Shown here: piece by piece, positions 8,246 through 20,164 of the stretch
How positions within the stretch are numbered: the stretch's first letter is position 1
Layout of the letters: each line of letters starts with the position of its first letter
DNA from: Blattamonas nauphoetae
Taxonomy: Eukaryota > Preaxostyla > Oxymonadida
Assembly: GCA_033064195.1 (NCBI GenBank)
Contig: JARBJD010000318.1
Location: 18,294-82,293, forward strand
DNA length: 64,000 nt
Direction of reading: 5' to 3'
Notes under the pieces: model-generated
Databases searched by the model: none
Seen by the model: only the letters and a program-made list of their open reading frames with translations
Told to the model about the DNA's origin: nothing
Position numbers and translations under genes: made by a program

Positions 8246-9826
8246 TTAATAACCTCTCTTCACTTCTTCGTATGCTTCTTGGAGTCGACGATCAATGACA
8301 TAACGCACTCGTGGTTGTCCATTTTCAATCCAGAATAACCAGTACGTTGCCTGATGTAATGCCAATATCGGTGGAGGAGGACCTTCAGGAGTTGAGGTGA
8401 AATATGGATCCAGTTCTCCTTGAATGATTGGTGTTCCTCTGAAGACAATATTGACTGATTCTGCTGTTGAGATACCTTCTTCTCCACCAGCAATTTCATT
8501 TCGATCTGTTGGAACCATAAAAGTAAAACATGTGGCATCTGTTGTTGCTCTTCTTCTCTTAAAATCCTTTCCTCTGTCGTTGTATATACGTGTTGAACAA
8601 ATTGAATTTTCAAACTCTTGTGTGGCAGAACATCCAATGAAATCACCATTCACCATCATCATTTGATAAAACTCTGGTGAGATCGTTGACATTGGGAAAT
8701 TAGGATAGTTGGATCCAAGCATTTCGAACAGACCAACATATTGAGGATTTCTGAAGACTGTACATTCATTTGGTCTTTCAGGGAATAAACACATCAGATT
8801 CATATGATTGTTGAGCTTGATACTTAAGTTTGATCTCACTCCCATGGCGTTTGCTTGTGATTGGAATGATTGAGTGTCAATTCTTTCTGCTTTCAGAACA
8901 TAAACAGTCTTTGTATATGTGTTGAAGAGGGATTGTTTTGTTGCATCTGTGATCTGGTATCCGTAACAAATGGTTGAAACTTTATCCACCGATGAATGAA
9001 GCACAGTTGATGTCACCGATTTTGGAGAAACAGATGGGAAGGAGGTTGCTGTCGTGGGTCCAAACTGATCAGGTTGGAGAACAGGATTTCCGATCTGGGT
9101 AAATTCCTGTGTTAATGTTGAGAATTCTCCGTGGTACATTAATTCTATCTTAGCATTCCCAGCTAGAGTTGCGAGTGTCATATTCGGTTGTTGATCGATA
9201 CTGTTTTCAAACGTTTTTCGAACGACAGATGAAATCTGAACAGGGCAATACACGAGTGAATCTGTTGTTAAATGAAATCTCAAACGTAAATTACCAAAGA
9301 TGGAATTAGGATACTGATCAAAAGTACTCAATGGAAGTAAATTGACAAACGGAATAACCAAGGGTATCGTAAAAGTGATGTTCGAAGAAGCAGCATCGAC
9401 TGGAACATGATAGTATCCACACACACTTGGATCCATTCTCTGAACATTTTCCCAAAGACTGTAGCAATGCTTCATGTTGTTTTTCTCTTCAAATGACTTG
9501 AATGTATGATACAGAAATGATTCGTGTACATGATTATTCTGGAGTGTATTGTCAATAATGTTTCCTTTACTGTCGACGAGTCTCATGTCTCGAATTGCAT
9601 CTGATGATGATTTATATCCGTAGAACATACCGTATGTTCCGACATCTTTTGTGAATGCACCAGATGGTTTCACGTATGGCACAGTAATCGTTAGATCAAT
9701 ACGCAAATGACTCTTCGCAAACTCAGTCACATCATGTCCGTCATAGCACAATGGAACTTCAATCTCATCTCCAATTCTACATGGCATCGGAGGATTAGTA
9801 GGATGCACTTCCTGAATTGAATACAT
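8246..9826 (-). CDS. Capsid paralogue 1, probable double-jelly-roll major capsid protein (Polinton-like A)
   Basis: 526 residues, homologous over its length to 47445-49121 (558 residues). Both carry GDEIEVPLCYDGHDVTEF near the start, YPNSIFGNLRLRFHLTTDS in the middle and PPPPILALHQATYWLFW near the end. The size, beta-rich pattern and module position match double-jelly-roll major capsid proteins of Polinton-like viruses. The protein is also a distant paralogue of capsid 2 (49162-51030), sharing the YP..IFGNL/YGDL block and the terminal P-x-PILA...W...P.V.Y motif. Compared with copy C, this gene reaches the edge of the fragment, so its extreme N-terminus differs. The frame looks whole. Confidence 0.7.
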   Translation of the reverse strand: MYSIQEVHPTNPPMPCRIGDEIEVPLCYDGHDVTEFAKSHLRIDLTITVPYVKPSGAFTKDVGTYGMFYGYKSSSDAIRDMRLVDSKGNIIDNTLQNNHVHESFLYHTFKSFEEKNNMKHCYSLWENVQRMDPSVCGYYHVPVDAASSNITFTIPLVIPFVNLLPLSTFDQYPNSIFGNLRLRFHLTTDSLVYCPVQISSVVRKTFENSIDQQPNMTLATLAGNAKIELMYHGEFSTLTQEFTQIGNPVLQPDQFGPTTATSFPSVSPKSVTSTVLHSSVDKVSTICYGYQITDATKQSLFNTYTKTVYVLKAERIDTQSFQSQANAMGVRSNLSIKLNNHMNLMCLFPERPNECTVFRNPQYVGLFEMLGSNYPNFPMSTISPEFYQMMMVNGDFIGCSATQEFENSICSTRIYNDRGKDFKRRRATTDATCFTFMVPTDRNEIAGGEEGISTAESVNIVFRGTPIIQGELDPYFTSTPEGPPPPILALHQATYWLFWIENGQPRVRYVIDRRLQEAYEEVKRGY

Positions 9827-9835
9827 GGGACGAAA

Positions 9836-10479
9836 TTTTCGTGATCGTCCGAAAGTTCGAGCACCTCTTTTTTTAAAACCTCAGAAAGGACTGTAATTTT
9901 ACCGTTTTCTTAATAATGTTGTGTTCAATAGACAGAAAATAGCGGGAAAATCTTAACTTTTCGATGTACACCTTTTCCTGGTATCTGAAGTAGTTGAGTT
10001 GGGTCGATCATCATTTGAGAATAAAGAAAAGGAAAAAGAACGCATTTCAGTGAGAAAATCAGTTGATAATCGTCAACATGTGAAATGTAAATGTCAAAGG
10101 AATGATTTTAGGCCAAGGTGTGAGAATTGGAGGAAAGTGGGGATTGTGGCAAGAATCATCTGTACTGATACAAATGATGATCTGCTCCTGTTTGTCTTTG
10201 ATATGAGGAGCTTCTAGGATGGACGATAGTCCTTGAGTTTAGTGGCGAGGGATGGTGGGAGTGAGGAAAAGATCGAGATCGTGAAAGGGAGAAGGATCGA
10301 TATTCTCTCTTCATGGTGATATTCATCAGTTGATTTTGTTGTCGCTGGAAATGGCTGAAAGAATGAGATGAGAAGAGAGGAGGGTCACACTGCGACAATC
10401 ATTGTCAATGTTTCGATCATCAAAACGGCAGGACGATGTTCGTGAGGCCTCTTGTGTGGAATTATCTTCGCTTCATCAT
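9836..10479. other. Intergenic stretch after fragment A
   Basis: No recognisable gene. The plus strand has a short open frame (9999-10217) with no domain. Composition returns from AT-rich element sequence to host-like sequence. Confidence 0.35.
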
Positions 10480-10830
10480 CATATGCTTCGCTTCTTTCTT
10501 CATCTTTTTTCTTTTGTCTGATTTCTCTGCCATTGGTCTTCTTCCTCTTGCGACGGACTTGACTCTTTGCCCTTCTTTCTTCATTTGTTCGTTTTGTTCG
10601 CTTGTACATTTTTCTTCATCCTCTTTTCTTTTTTCGCTTCTTCAATTCTTGTATTTCCCACTTCTTGTTGTTTTCGACTCTTTTGTTGCATTCTTGTAAT
10701 TTTCAGCCTTTCTCATTTTCTTCTTATATTCTTCCTCTTGTATTTCCTTTGTCGCTCCTGCTTCACCTTCTTTGCAGCTTTTATTGCTATTTTCCTTCTT
10801 CTTTGCGCCATATTTCTGTGATGTCGGAAA
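10480..10830 (-). CDS. Lys/Glu-rich coiled-coil exon, host
   Basis: The minus strand holds a frame of about 115 codons dominated by Lys, Glu and Arg (for example KEIQEEEYKKKMRKAENY and NEQMKKEGQRVKSVARG), read through one TGA near the middle and ending at TAA. Such sequence is typical of charged helical linkers. The plus strand is therefore pyrimidine-rich and shows many spurious frames. An internal TGA in a TGA-stop organism means this is probably a pseudogene or that an intron is missed. Function unknown. It resembles the charged middle part of the hAT cargo gene in composition only. Confidence 0.3.
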
Positions 10831-12155
10831 TTGGGCTTCTCTTCGCTCTCTTCTTTGTCTTTGTGTCCCTGGTCCTCTCCCTGTTGTTGTTTCTATCTGA
10901 GTTCAGATCGTTTTCTAAAATCTTTCTCTTTTCATGCATTTTCCGCAAGATTGTTTGAAAACTCTGTGATTGTAGCTGGAACAGAACGGTGCTGCATGGA
11001 TTCCTCCCATGGGAGGGGGCTTTGAACATCTTCGATTGGTGCGGACGAAGTTTGTGCCTGAAATCTGAAGATCCGCGAGGGAAACAATCCAGATGTTTTA
11101 CGAGCGGTTTGATCGACTATTAACTCGATGAAGAGCAATCAATCAACAGCTCTTCCTTCGTTTTAGAAAATCCTTGACAACAATATTGTTGTGAGATGAG
11201 CATGGAGTTTAACAACACAAGATGAATGAAGAAGAAAGTGCGATGAGACAAATGAATCGAGATTGGTCACGACATGTGAGTATCCTTCACTGTGGAGGAG
11301 TGTCCACGTCGGCGTGTTTGGCGGTGGGTGTGAGAGGACAAGCGATGCTTGTTGACGTTGTGGAGAAGATGAAACTACAGTTCGTGCATTCTCGCAGCCA
11401 TAGACGCTCTGATTTGAGTCGGATCTGTTTTGTGATTTCCCCGATGAGCAAACCCGGATATCAAAAAACATGCATTTGGCATGTTAATTGGATTGGACGG
11501 TGCCAGCGTTGGACTGGACAATTGACTTCGGTTGGATATTCAATTTTCATCCTGTTCATTTTACTCTCATTCCATATATTTGTTTCCTTTCACTTGAAAA
11601 TGAGAATAGTCTGTTGAAAATCAGCGAAATGGTGAGAATCCGATGATACTCTTCTTCAAGTGACGAGTTGCTTGATCCACCCACCATTGGACGTCATTGG
11701 ATGTCATTGGACATTTCGCTGATACTTTTGTTCTGATGTCTTCTCAATTAGTGCATACCGTTTTTGAAGTTTTCAAAGAGTCGGCAAAATTGGACTGTCC
11801 GATTGGACATCCAGTCCTGGACGTCCAATCGACATCTAGAAAGGGTCACAGTTGCTTCTCCATTTCGATGTTGGTGTGATATTACCACCCATCTCTCACT
11901 TTTTGATTAGTCTTAGACCTCATCACTTTGTTTGAGCGAGGTAGTGCCTTCATCTCTGCATTTTGCTGCCCCTGGATGTGACCAAACTCAGAACAGTTTG
12001 AGTCGCCGTTGATAGTGTTTTCTCTCTTTATTTTCAATTTCTAGCCACTTCCTTCACTTCTTCTCTCCATCTCTTGCAGGAACAGGGTGCTCATTCATCC
12101 ACAAGCGAAAAGTCAACACGATCGAACTGTCGGACGTCTTCTCCTCTGAGAAGAA
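10831..12155. other. Region without a confident gene
   Basis: Short frames only. The interval 11490-11840 contains many scattered ATTGGAC/GTCCAAT words, and a 12-bp inverted pair (AATCAGCGAAAT near 11620 and ATTTCGCTGAT near 11712). These suggest remains of a small repeat, but no clear ends are visible. Confidence 0.35.
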
Positions 12156-12955
12156 ATGAACAACTGTCATCGAATTGGTAGAAAATGGACTCAGAGTATT
12201 TTCAAAGGGAACCTCCAAGACGACGGGCATATTGTTCCCCAATATGCACTAGGATGGGAGATCTGTTGCCATCGGTTTGAATCTCTTGCTTATTCATTTT
12301 TTGACATTTTTCATCGTATTGGACCCTCCTCATTCATATCTTCACATTCGACAAATAGATCGGGAGTTAAGGGGAGATTTGAGCAGATCGCGAAACAGGC
12401 CGAGGCGAAGAGGCAAGAATCGGAGGAGATGGTAGCTAGGAATATGGAATCAGATGATGAGAAGAAAGATTCGAAGACAGTTGTGATTCCAAAGGAAGTG
12501 AAGTCTCCAGAACCCAGCCAGAACAAGATTGAACAAGAACACACTGTTGCACTTGTTGTAACTCTAACTGATCAAACGATGGCCGAATCAATCGGTGAAG
12601 AAAAGAAGGAATCAACAAAACAAGTCGAGAAGAAAGAAGAACCGAAAGTTCAGGACAATGAAATACTTTGCGAAAACAATGGAAGAGAAGAATTTATCAT
12701 CGATACAAGGTTTGTCAGAATGAATTCCCAGAAATTTCATCTCATCTTCATTGTCCTCTCAAGAGATATCTCCGTTCTTCATAATCTTTCACATTCTCCA
12801 CATTGATCCTTCTTCTCTTTTTCTCCTTAACCTCCAGAATTCAACATTTCCCCCCACACGACAATGCTCCAACGAAGTCAACGTCGTTGAACACAGCTTC
12901 TTCAACCGGGTATTCTTCACAATCGCTTTCCTCAAGATCTTCCTCTAAATCATGA
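12156..12955 (+). CDS. Charged host protein with one intron, function unknown
   Basis: From the ATG at 12156 one frame runs through a helical charged region (RFEQIAKQAEAKRQESEEM) and a long Glu/Lys-rich stretch (about 120 residues) to 12709. A GT-AG intron at 12710-12837 (128 nt, pyrimidine-rich with acceptor CCTCCAG) joins it in phase to a short last exon encoding a Ser-rich tail (SSQSLSSRSSSKS) ending at TGA, 12953-12955. The first 75 residues are less convincing and may include another intron, so the start could lie further upstream. Predicted to be mostly coiled coil or disordered. No family recognised. Confidence 0.5.
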
Positions 12956-13947
12956 TCACACTTGTTAACGGTCTCACCTACTCTTTTTTGGTCATACACA
13001 GACACCCTGGACTGAATTTGTGTTCTGATCTCTTCGAACTCGGCGTATTTCTACTTGTGCATGGCCCTGATGATCACACTTGCGAAAATCGGAAAGGAGG
13101 GGAATCAAAGATTCTTGGACGCTCGCTTCGATCTGAACAGGGAGTGACGGTGAATGAAAAGCAAACAAGGAAGGGGATGCGAGGAAGAACGAACATAGAC
13201 GCGCTGTTGATGTTTGTAAGATCTCAACCAGCCCTAAAATAGACTGAGCCAATCGTCGAAGGAAATTCAGAAGAATCACAACAAGCTGAAGGTCGGCTGC
13301 CGTATATTTTGTCTTCTTTTCACTTAATTCGTCACTAATCACACTTTTTTACCTTGTGTCATTTTTACCAGCCAGGTTCTGATATCCACCCTCGCCATAT
13401 CAATTATTCCATCTTTGAGATCATTGCTGCAAGAATATGTTTGTTGAATTGATAATTCGAGGAGAAAAGGATGTGGTTTGGAATGATCATCCCATTTCCA
13501 TCCGATAATTCAGTTCTCCGGACACAATTGACCTCAATCTGCTGAAATATCTCTAATCTGCCCACAGAACACCTTCCCTTGTCGTTTCGAGTCATTTTGT
13601 TGCAATGACTTGGATTTCACCCATTGCCCGGTTTTATGAACTCCCTCGGCTCCCAAATAGGAGACTGGACATTGGACTGGACATTGCCACCTCGACTGGA
13701 CACAGCTTAACAGGCCAAACATGCATCGCGCAGAAGAACCTTGGTGCTGATGAGGAGGAGGTTGGACTTGGAGATTGGGGTGGTGATGAGTGTGGTTGAT
13801 GGCAGAAAGAGTAATTTCTAGTTGTTCCTCCATGTGAGGTGCATGTCTTCATTTGGCGGAGTGGCAGCGTCTGGTCCTTCCATGAAGCGTTCTGCTCGTT
13901 CCGAGAGGCGATCGAACGATGAATGAAGGAAAGCGAAGATCGACGGA
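12956..13947. other. Region without a confident gene
   Basis: Short overlapping frames without domain signatures. Around 13660-13705 the words GACTGGACATTGGACTGGAC form a small direct repeat similar to the GGAC-rich patch at 11490-11840. Confidence 0.3.
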
Positions 13948-16760
13948 TCAGTTTCCGAAGCGTGAATCACAATCGGTGACTTGAAATGCCGAGCCTGTCG
14001 AGGAACTGTAGGTGTTGGGGGGTGAGAGCGAGGTCACATTTTGCTGTGTTGGGGAAATGGAGCGACTTTGTGATTGCTTCCCGAATGCCGTGAAATCGGA
14101 GAAGACAGGAAGAGGATTCCGGATGGACTGGGTGAGCCTAAATTGTTGGATGAGGAAATTGCCTTCCTTATTCTCCGATGGTGGTTCCGACGCTTCTTGT
14201 GCCGGGCGGAGGATTGGTTGTTCGAGATCGTATTTGGGAGCGATGGCGTTCTGAATCATTGATGCGACAGATGATGATTCATGTTGAGTGCGTGTTCGAT
14301 AGCGTATTGGTTCTGCGGGTCGACGACAACAAGACTTTCGTCAGCCCAGAATTCGAGATGCATTTTGGTTGGAATTTCAGGAGTTATTTGTGGGGGAGGT
14401 TGACTAGACAACTTGGAGAACATTTGCGAGATCAAATCGACACTCTCCCACACACGATCGAAGACAACAAACCCGGCGGGGAGGAAGAGGAGTTCGACGT
14501 GTTTGATGAGTCTGCTGAGAAGGAGATGCTTCTGAAGAACGCTGGAACGACGATCAGTCCGGTTTAGTTTCGCAAGAATGAAAGAGACGGAAGTGGCTGC
14601 GATTCGTGGATAGGCCTGAACGAGAGAGAGATGCGGCTGATTGAAGGAAGGACCACTGCTCGGACCTTTTGGCTGAGGAGGCATGAGCGAAGAGTGAACG
14701 TTCTTCTCGACGGAGAAAATGGGGACGTGGATGTCGGCCCTGCTCGTTGACACTTCCACACTCTGCACAATCAAGGCAAGTGACAGCGCTGAAGTTGAGT
14801 GCTCGTCTGTGGTCATCATCCAATTCTGAAGCGAGACGACGATATTGCCGAAGGAGACGTGACAGAACAGAGGAAGGACGAGGACAGACACTGTTTGAAT
14901 GCAGTGAACAACAAGTGACGACGAAGAGTGACCAACGATCGGAGAAGAAGGTGAGATGGTTGGAGTTTGAAGGGGCTGACTCGCACCCGGAAGAACAGAA
15001 ATGAGAAAGTCAATGGAGTGATTGATGAGCTGGATGGGATGCACCAACTTCGTTGTTTTCTGTCTCTTGTTCAGCTGTTTCCACAAGAATGACATTCCTC
15101 TATTTTGGTTGGAGGAAAGTGACTTCTCCTCACTCTCGTCCAGATCGAGACAAACCAAAACATGGCCAAGATCCACTCCGAGTTGGAAGTCTGCTCGGTT
15201 TTGATTTTGATGGATTCCGTCAATCTCGGACTGGAACGCTGCCTCAGCGATGTCGAAAGGACGTGCTTTCTTCTTCCTGCTCTCCTTTTTGGTGTGCGGC
15301 GATTGAGAAAGAATCTCGAAGGACGAAATTCCTTCTTCTAGTCTCGTTGTAAAGAGGCGAGGAATGCGTTCGACATCTGCGAACGAGTTGTTAAGTGAGG
15401 AAAAGGCTGATTGGTGGATGAAAGTGGCGGTGGTGAGTGAATCGACGAACAGGATGGGATGGCAGGACGACGATGATGGGACCAGGAGAAGATCAGTTGG
15501 AGAGTGTGTCTTGTTGAAAGACTTCACATCGGAGGAGAGGTGAAGGGCAAGAGAGTGGAACGAACAGTCACATAGCACAGACGGTCAGTGTGTTGTCGTG
15601 TCCACTGTCGAGAGGAAGACAACCAAAGTCGGTGGAGAATTGATTGGGCGAGGAACAGGGAACGATGTTGATGAGGCTGAAGTAATGTAACTGTATGTGA
15701 GCATGCTGCGTGCAGTTATGTCCTGGATTGAGAACGAGGTAGAGTATCCAAAGGTTTATCGCCACAGGGCGATTGGTGGCTTGGTTGACACAAAATCGAG
15801 ATGGATGGGTGAGATGTCAACGTGTTCTGGGTCAGCAGACGGCTTTTGTGTTTGTTTTTCACGAGTCTCTTTTGCATGATGCCCCAACAGACTTGCACTC
15901 ATCACATCAGAAGCATGCGTTGCGAACAGCAAGAGATCGGAATGAAGTGTGACGTGGGTGGGAGGAATGGTAAGAGATGTCTTCACGCGATTCAACTGCT
16001 CCGCGATCGATTCCTCCTCCGTCGACGTTGGCGATATGCGATCTTTCGATTTGTCTGCCCATCTTCGAGCTTCCTTCCCAACAACAACGTGCTCCTTCCC
16101 CTTCTTCAGTCGAGCCATCAGCTGCTTGGATGTGTTCCGATCCTCCTCCCTTCTCATCCGAAGTGCTTCATCTCCCATTTCAAACACAAGAAACTCTGAG
16201 CCATCGTCAGCATCGAGCAGTGCCGCATCTTCTGCACCCACTGTTGGCAATTCCCACTGCTTGTTGGGGAGGAACATTCGAAGAGGCTCGTACGCATTCG
16301 AAACAAAATAATGCGGCAGTTGATCCTTCTTCTGAAGAGGAGGATTCAGTGTATTCGGAGTGATGGCATCGATGAGAGTGTTGTAGCCTGTTTGGACAGC
16401 AGATGTTGTGAAAGAGTTGCCAGCTATAAGAATGAGCTCCTTGGTCAAATTTGTGGCTAGGACTGCACCCTGGAGGGTTGCGCCTGATATTGGCAGTCTG
16501 GCGACAGAGGCGACTGAGCGATCTTCTGCATGGCAGGGAACTTGACAACGGACTTTCGCATCAGATCAACATTCACAATCTCCTCCGTTGGGCTTTCATC
16601 GAAGCCAAGGCTTGGGTCAATGCGGAGGATGTGGTCGAGGTAGAGTGAGAATCCGACAACGTTACATGCTGCTTTCGGGCGTCAATACGTTCATCGGCTG
16701 TGCGTGTGATGAGAGCTTTCTGTACCACTCCGAAGTTCAAGGAGAGATGTTATTTTGTGA
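13948..16760 (-). CDS. Large host protein, function unknown, several frame changes
   Basis: A minus-strand gene read mainly from three frames: 16550-15756 (including LPISGATLQGAVLATNLTKE and DADDGSEFLVFEMGDEALR), 15578-14256 (440 codons, Ser/Leu/Pro-rich, with ESVDLISQMFSKLSSQPPP) and 14259-13948, ending at TGA. A further upstream segment reads LYLDHILRIDPSLGFDE. Between frames one TAA is read through naturally if TAR is Gln, but at least one TGA and two frame shifts remain. Small introns could account for some, for example a GTCGCC...CCAG segment near 16520. The N-terminal half looks helical and well conserved in style; the C-terminal half is low complexity. It may be a decaying gene. No family recognised. 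Confidence 0.45.
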
Positions 16761-16986
16761 ATTGTGGTTTGCTGTCAGAATACTTGGTAATGGGATTAAA
16801 AGACGAGAGAGCACCTTTCTGGACGTCTGGAAGTTCAGAGCGAGTGGACGGTGTCCAGACTTCATAGATGCTGATGCGTTGCAAGTTCTAGAATCGGTGC
16901 CTAGTCTTTGGGAAGTTCAGGTTGGATTTGTGTCTCTCCTTCCTAGTGACATGGAGATAAAGCGTGGTTTGGAGGGCGGGTTGATC

Positions 16987-17350
16987 AAAGTCGAGTGGCG
17001 GGCGGGCAGAGTAAAGTCGAGTGGCGGGCGAGCAGAGTAAAGTAGAGTGGCGGGCGGGCAGAATAAAGTAGAGTGGCGGGCGAGCAGAGTAAAGTCGAGT
17101 GGCGGGCGAGCAGAGTAAAGTAGAGTGGCGAGCGGGCAGAGTAAAGTCGAGTGGCGGGCGGGCAGAGGAAAGTCGAGTGGCGGGCGAGCAGAGTAAAGTC
17201 GAGTGGCGGGCGGGCAGAGTAAAGTCGAGTGGCGGGCGGGCAGAGTAAAGTCGAGTGGCGGGCGGGCAGAGTAAAGTCGAGTGGCGGGCGGGCAGAGTAA
17301 AGTCGAGTGGCGGGCGGGCAGAGTAAAGTAGAGTGGCGGGCGAGCAGAGG
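16987..17350 (+). repeat. 26-bp minisatellite, about 14 copies
   Basis: Tandem units of AAAGTCGAGTGGCGGGCGGG followed by CAGAGT, with sparse A/C and G/A variants. Just before the array (16960-16985) there is one unit of a different type (TTTGGAGGGCGGG) that matches, in complement, the second minisatellite at 20165-20305. The long open frames over this array in all three minus frames are artefacts of a repeat lacking stops. Confidence 0.9.
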
Positions 17351-17788
17351 AAAGAAAGAACACAAACAGGATCAGAGAAACAGAAACGAAATCCCAATGA
17401 TCAGTTGTTGCTTTTAGAGCTGAATCTACAGAAAAGATGAATAAGAAGAAAAATGAAACAAGAGTGAAGCTGTGATCTATTTTTAGGCCTCCTTGATGCT
17501 TTGATAAGGTTTGAGAAGATCTATCTGAATTTGAGAGTTAGAAAGTTGAAAAACATACAATGAGAGCTATTCCAGAAGATTCCAAGTCGTTCTAAGAAGA
17601 AAGGAGAGAGAATGAAGAAACAGGAATGTTGTTGTTGGTTTTTCTCCATCATCCTGCTGGGAGCCTGATTCTGAGCCCAAGCCCTTCAAGGGTGACGCAA
17701 ATGGTCACCCAGGACGGAATCAAGCTAGTCTTCTTCGATCAAAGATCTGGGAAGCTAAGCCAGGTGATGGATCAAACCCATAAAATGT
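17351..17788. other. Spacer between minisatellite and transposase gene
   Basis: AT-rich sequence without an open frame of note. Possible 3' flank of the transposase-bearing element. No terminal repeat recognised. Confidence 0.35.
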
Positions 17789-19960
17789 TTAGTTTGTGGG
17801 TTGTGAGGTGGAAACAGATGAAGAATTGAATGAATCATAACGTAAATCGGTTAAAGAAATTAAAGTGTGAGATAAAACAAGATCTTCAACCCTCTCCACC
17901 CTTTCCTTCTCGAACACCTTCCTCACCTTGTCATCCTTCGCCAACTTCTCGTGATAGTCGAGAATAACATTGAAACTGTCCTCCCTCACACACACATGTG
18001 CCCCCAGTAGCGACGTTCCTTTCCTTCTGAAGCCCAGAAACTGCTTCAGCCCCTGAATAATGAGCACGTTGTGTTTGTGTGCAGTACTGAACGTCGTATG
18101 CCTAGAATGAGTGAAAAATCAAATAAGCACATACTCGTGAAAGTGGTGTGATGAATCTGTCTTCGATTCATTCAGGGGTTCCGTAACTGCTTTAAAGAAA
18201 GCACGTAAATCATCGGAAGAAGAAAGAGTGTTCTCAAGATGAGATGAAACTAAACGAGTACAAAGACCGAACTCGGAATCACAAATGTTCTTTCCATGGT
18301 GTTCGGCAAAGAAAGAATAGGTGATGTGCTTCCCTCGAAGGAGGGGGTTCTTGTCAGACAACAGAAAGCCAAGAACGAACTGGTTCCTGAAGTGGGGACC
18401 AGTGTCGGTGAAAACAGTGATGTGTTTTTTCTTTGAATAAAGAGGTGAAGTGAAAAGCTCGTGGAGGCACTCCTCCACAAAACGATGATCGTGCGAAAGC
18501 ACGGGAGAAATAAAGTTGTGATATGCGGTGTGAGAAACAGAATCAACTGAAGTGAGAACTGAAATACATAAATGAGAAACTGAAGTGCGATTATAAAAGT
18601 CATGACCCAGTTGATTGGGGGAGAGAGGCAACTGCCAGTTCTCCTTAAAATCCATCACGATCGCCATTGATTGATCGTTTAAGTTGGAGATGGTATCGTG
18701 GTAGAACATACGCTGCGCTTCTGCTACCTTTCTGTGCTTTTCTATTGTTTGTTTTTCCTTTTCTTCGTTTGGTGTGAGTTTTTTGTTGATTTGTTTAAGA
18801 GATTCTTCTTTTCTTTCAAGTGTATGGCCTCGCTCGCATATGTGGCAGAGGTCTGTTCTTCTTTTTGGTTTTTTCAGGAAGGGTGTCTTTTTACAGAATG
18901 TAGAGTAATGCATTGTTGTTTTACCTGACTTGACCAGATCCTGATGCAGATCCTTTTTGTTGTCTTTAACAGACGTGGTTCTAGCTTTTGGAGGATTTTT
19001 GGTGTGTAACTGGATGGGTGAGCACTATGCTTGGCTCTTCTTGACGTCTATTTGGAGTTTCTGGTTGATTCAGAAACTCCACGTCAGACTCATCCAGATC
19101 CTCCAAAATGGTCGGAACTAATTCTATGGGGATTGACAAAATGGGAGCACACTCTGTTTTTCACCGACCGTCGATTTAGGCGAGTTTGACTCTCGCAGGT
19201 TGGAGTCGTTTTTCTATAATCGCGGCCATGAGGTCACCATCGTTTTCTAGATCTATGGTCTATGGGAGATGAAGTCGAAATCAAAGTATTGACGTACGTT
19301 TTTAGATGGTGGCCGAACTCGTGTCGCTATCCGTGGCTGGTCGGTGACATGATTCCAACGGCTACGGGCGTACTTGTATTGCCCTTCTGTAGCCGTGAAT
19401 CCACATCCCCGAAGGTCCTGGTATGAACACACTTGAGCCAGACACTGCAACAGTTCGACTTTCTCGCCTTCTCCTTTTCTATTGTATAGTGTAGATAGTG
19501 ATTGAACCAAGCCCGTGAATTGGCCTGAGGCAGAAATTAGAAAGCTAGATTGAAAGGACAAACTATTGAAATGGTTCTTCACTGCAAGTCTCACTCCCCG
19601 AAGTTTTCGGGTATGCTTCAGTGCAGCAATGAGTGGTTCGGCCGGATTTGGTTTCCACAGGTCGTGGAGGAGCTTGAATATCCTCTTTCCGTCATCACAT
19701 CTTGTGGTTTTAGATTTATCATGGTACTTAGAAGGTTTTGTCATTGTACCGTTCAATCAATGGGATATCTCCAAACTCCAATGGACTCTCAACAACGTCT
19801 AACTTTTTCATCGTCCAATCTCTGTATCTCAGTTCAGTCAGCGCATCTCTCAAGCCTTTCAACCTCATCAAATTGGACATTTCTCGTTGATCGCTTTTCT
19901 GCCCAAACACGCTTGAACTCGATGTTCGAGTTGACCACGTGCCAACATCCACACCCGTAT
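17789..19960 (-). CDS. DDE-type transposase gene of an unassigned DNA transposon (probably decayed)
   Basis: Minus-strand gene in three main segments. An upstream one (about 19950-19253) has a helical DNA-binding-like region. A central one (18913-18119, 264 codons) starts with a zinc-knuckle-like DLCHICERGHTLERK, then shows VFTDTGPHFRNQF and ITYSFFAEHHGKNICDSEFG, the Asp..GPHF and HGK..CD blocks found in several eukaryotic DDE transposases. The last exon (17789-18101) is joined by a 33-nt GT-AG intron (18102-18134). Reading TAR as Gln lengthens the link between the first two segments (ILEDLDESDVEFLNQPE), but a TGA remains, so it is probably decayed. Superfamily not assigned; no terminal repeats found. 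Confidence 0.5.
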
Positions 19961-20164
19961 GTACTCGACATCATGTTTTCACATTTTTGACATTGTTTCT
20001 CTCTCTTTAGTCTGGAGATTCACTGATCGAATTCAGTTGGAACTTCTCCGTCGCGAAAGAAGATGTTGAAACAACAGTGAATGGGAGATATTAAGCGGGG
20101 GAATCCACACATTGTTATCACATCCCTCAAATCTCGTTCAGAACCATTCAAATTATTAATTCCA

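Larger units (their letters stand above)
6900..9835. mobile_element. Polinton-like element, fragment A (fossil)
   Basis: A partial Polinton-like (Maverick-type) copy holding three genes: a plus-strand fibre-like S74 gene converging on a minus-strand pair, the small capsid-module gene and capsid paralogue 1. The two minus genes are clear homologues of 47003-47413 and 47445-49121 in copy C, in the same order. ATPase, polymerase and integrase are absent. The frames present look whole, so the copy appears young although incomplete. The left edge is close to the hAT-like element, which may have inserted at or near its border. No terminal repeat is visible. Confidence 0.7.

Noticed and set aside
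10436-10958. Phe/Leu/Cys-rich plus-strand frames resembling membrane proteins
   Set aside because: Antisense of the Lys/Glu-rich minus-strand frame; pyrimidine-rich tract.
11490-13705. Scattered ATTGGAC words as a transposon family
   Set aside because: No consistent unit, ends or target duplication could be defined.
16888-17397. Long overlapping minus-strand open frames rich in the LYSARPPLDF-type repeat
   Set aside because: They are produced by a 26-bp tandem repeat with no stop in any frame; no non-repeat coding sequence flanks them.
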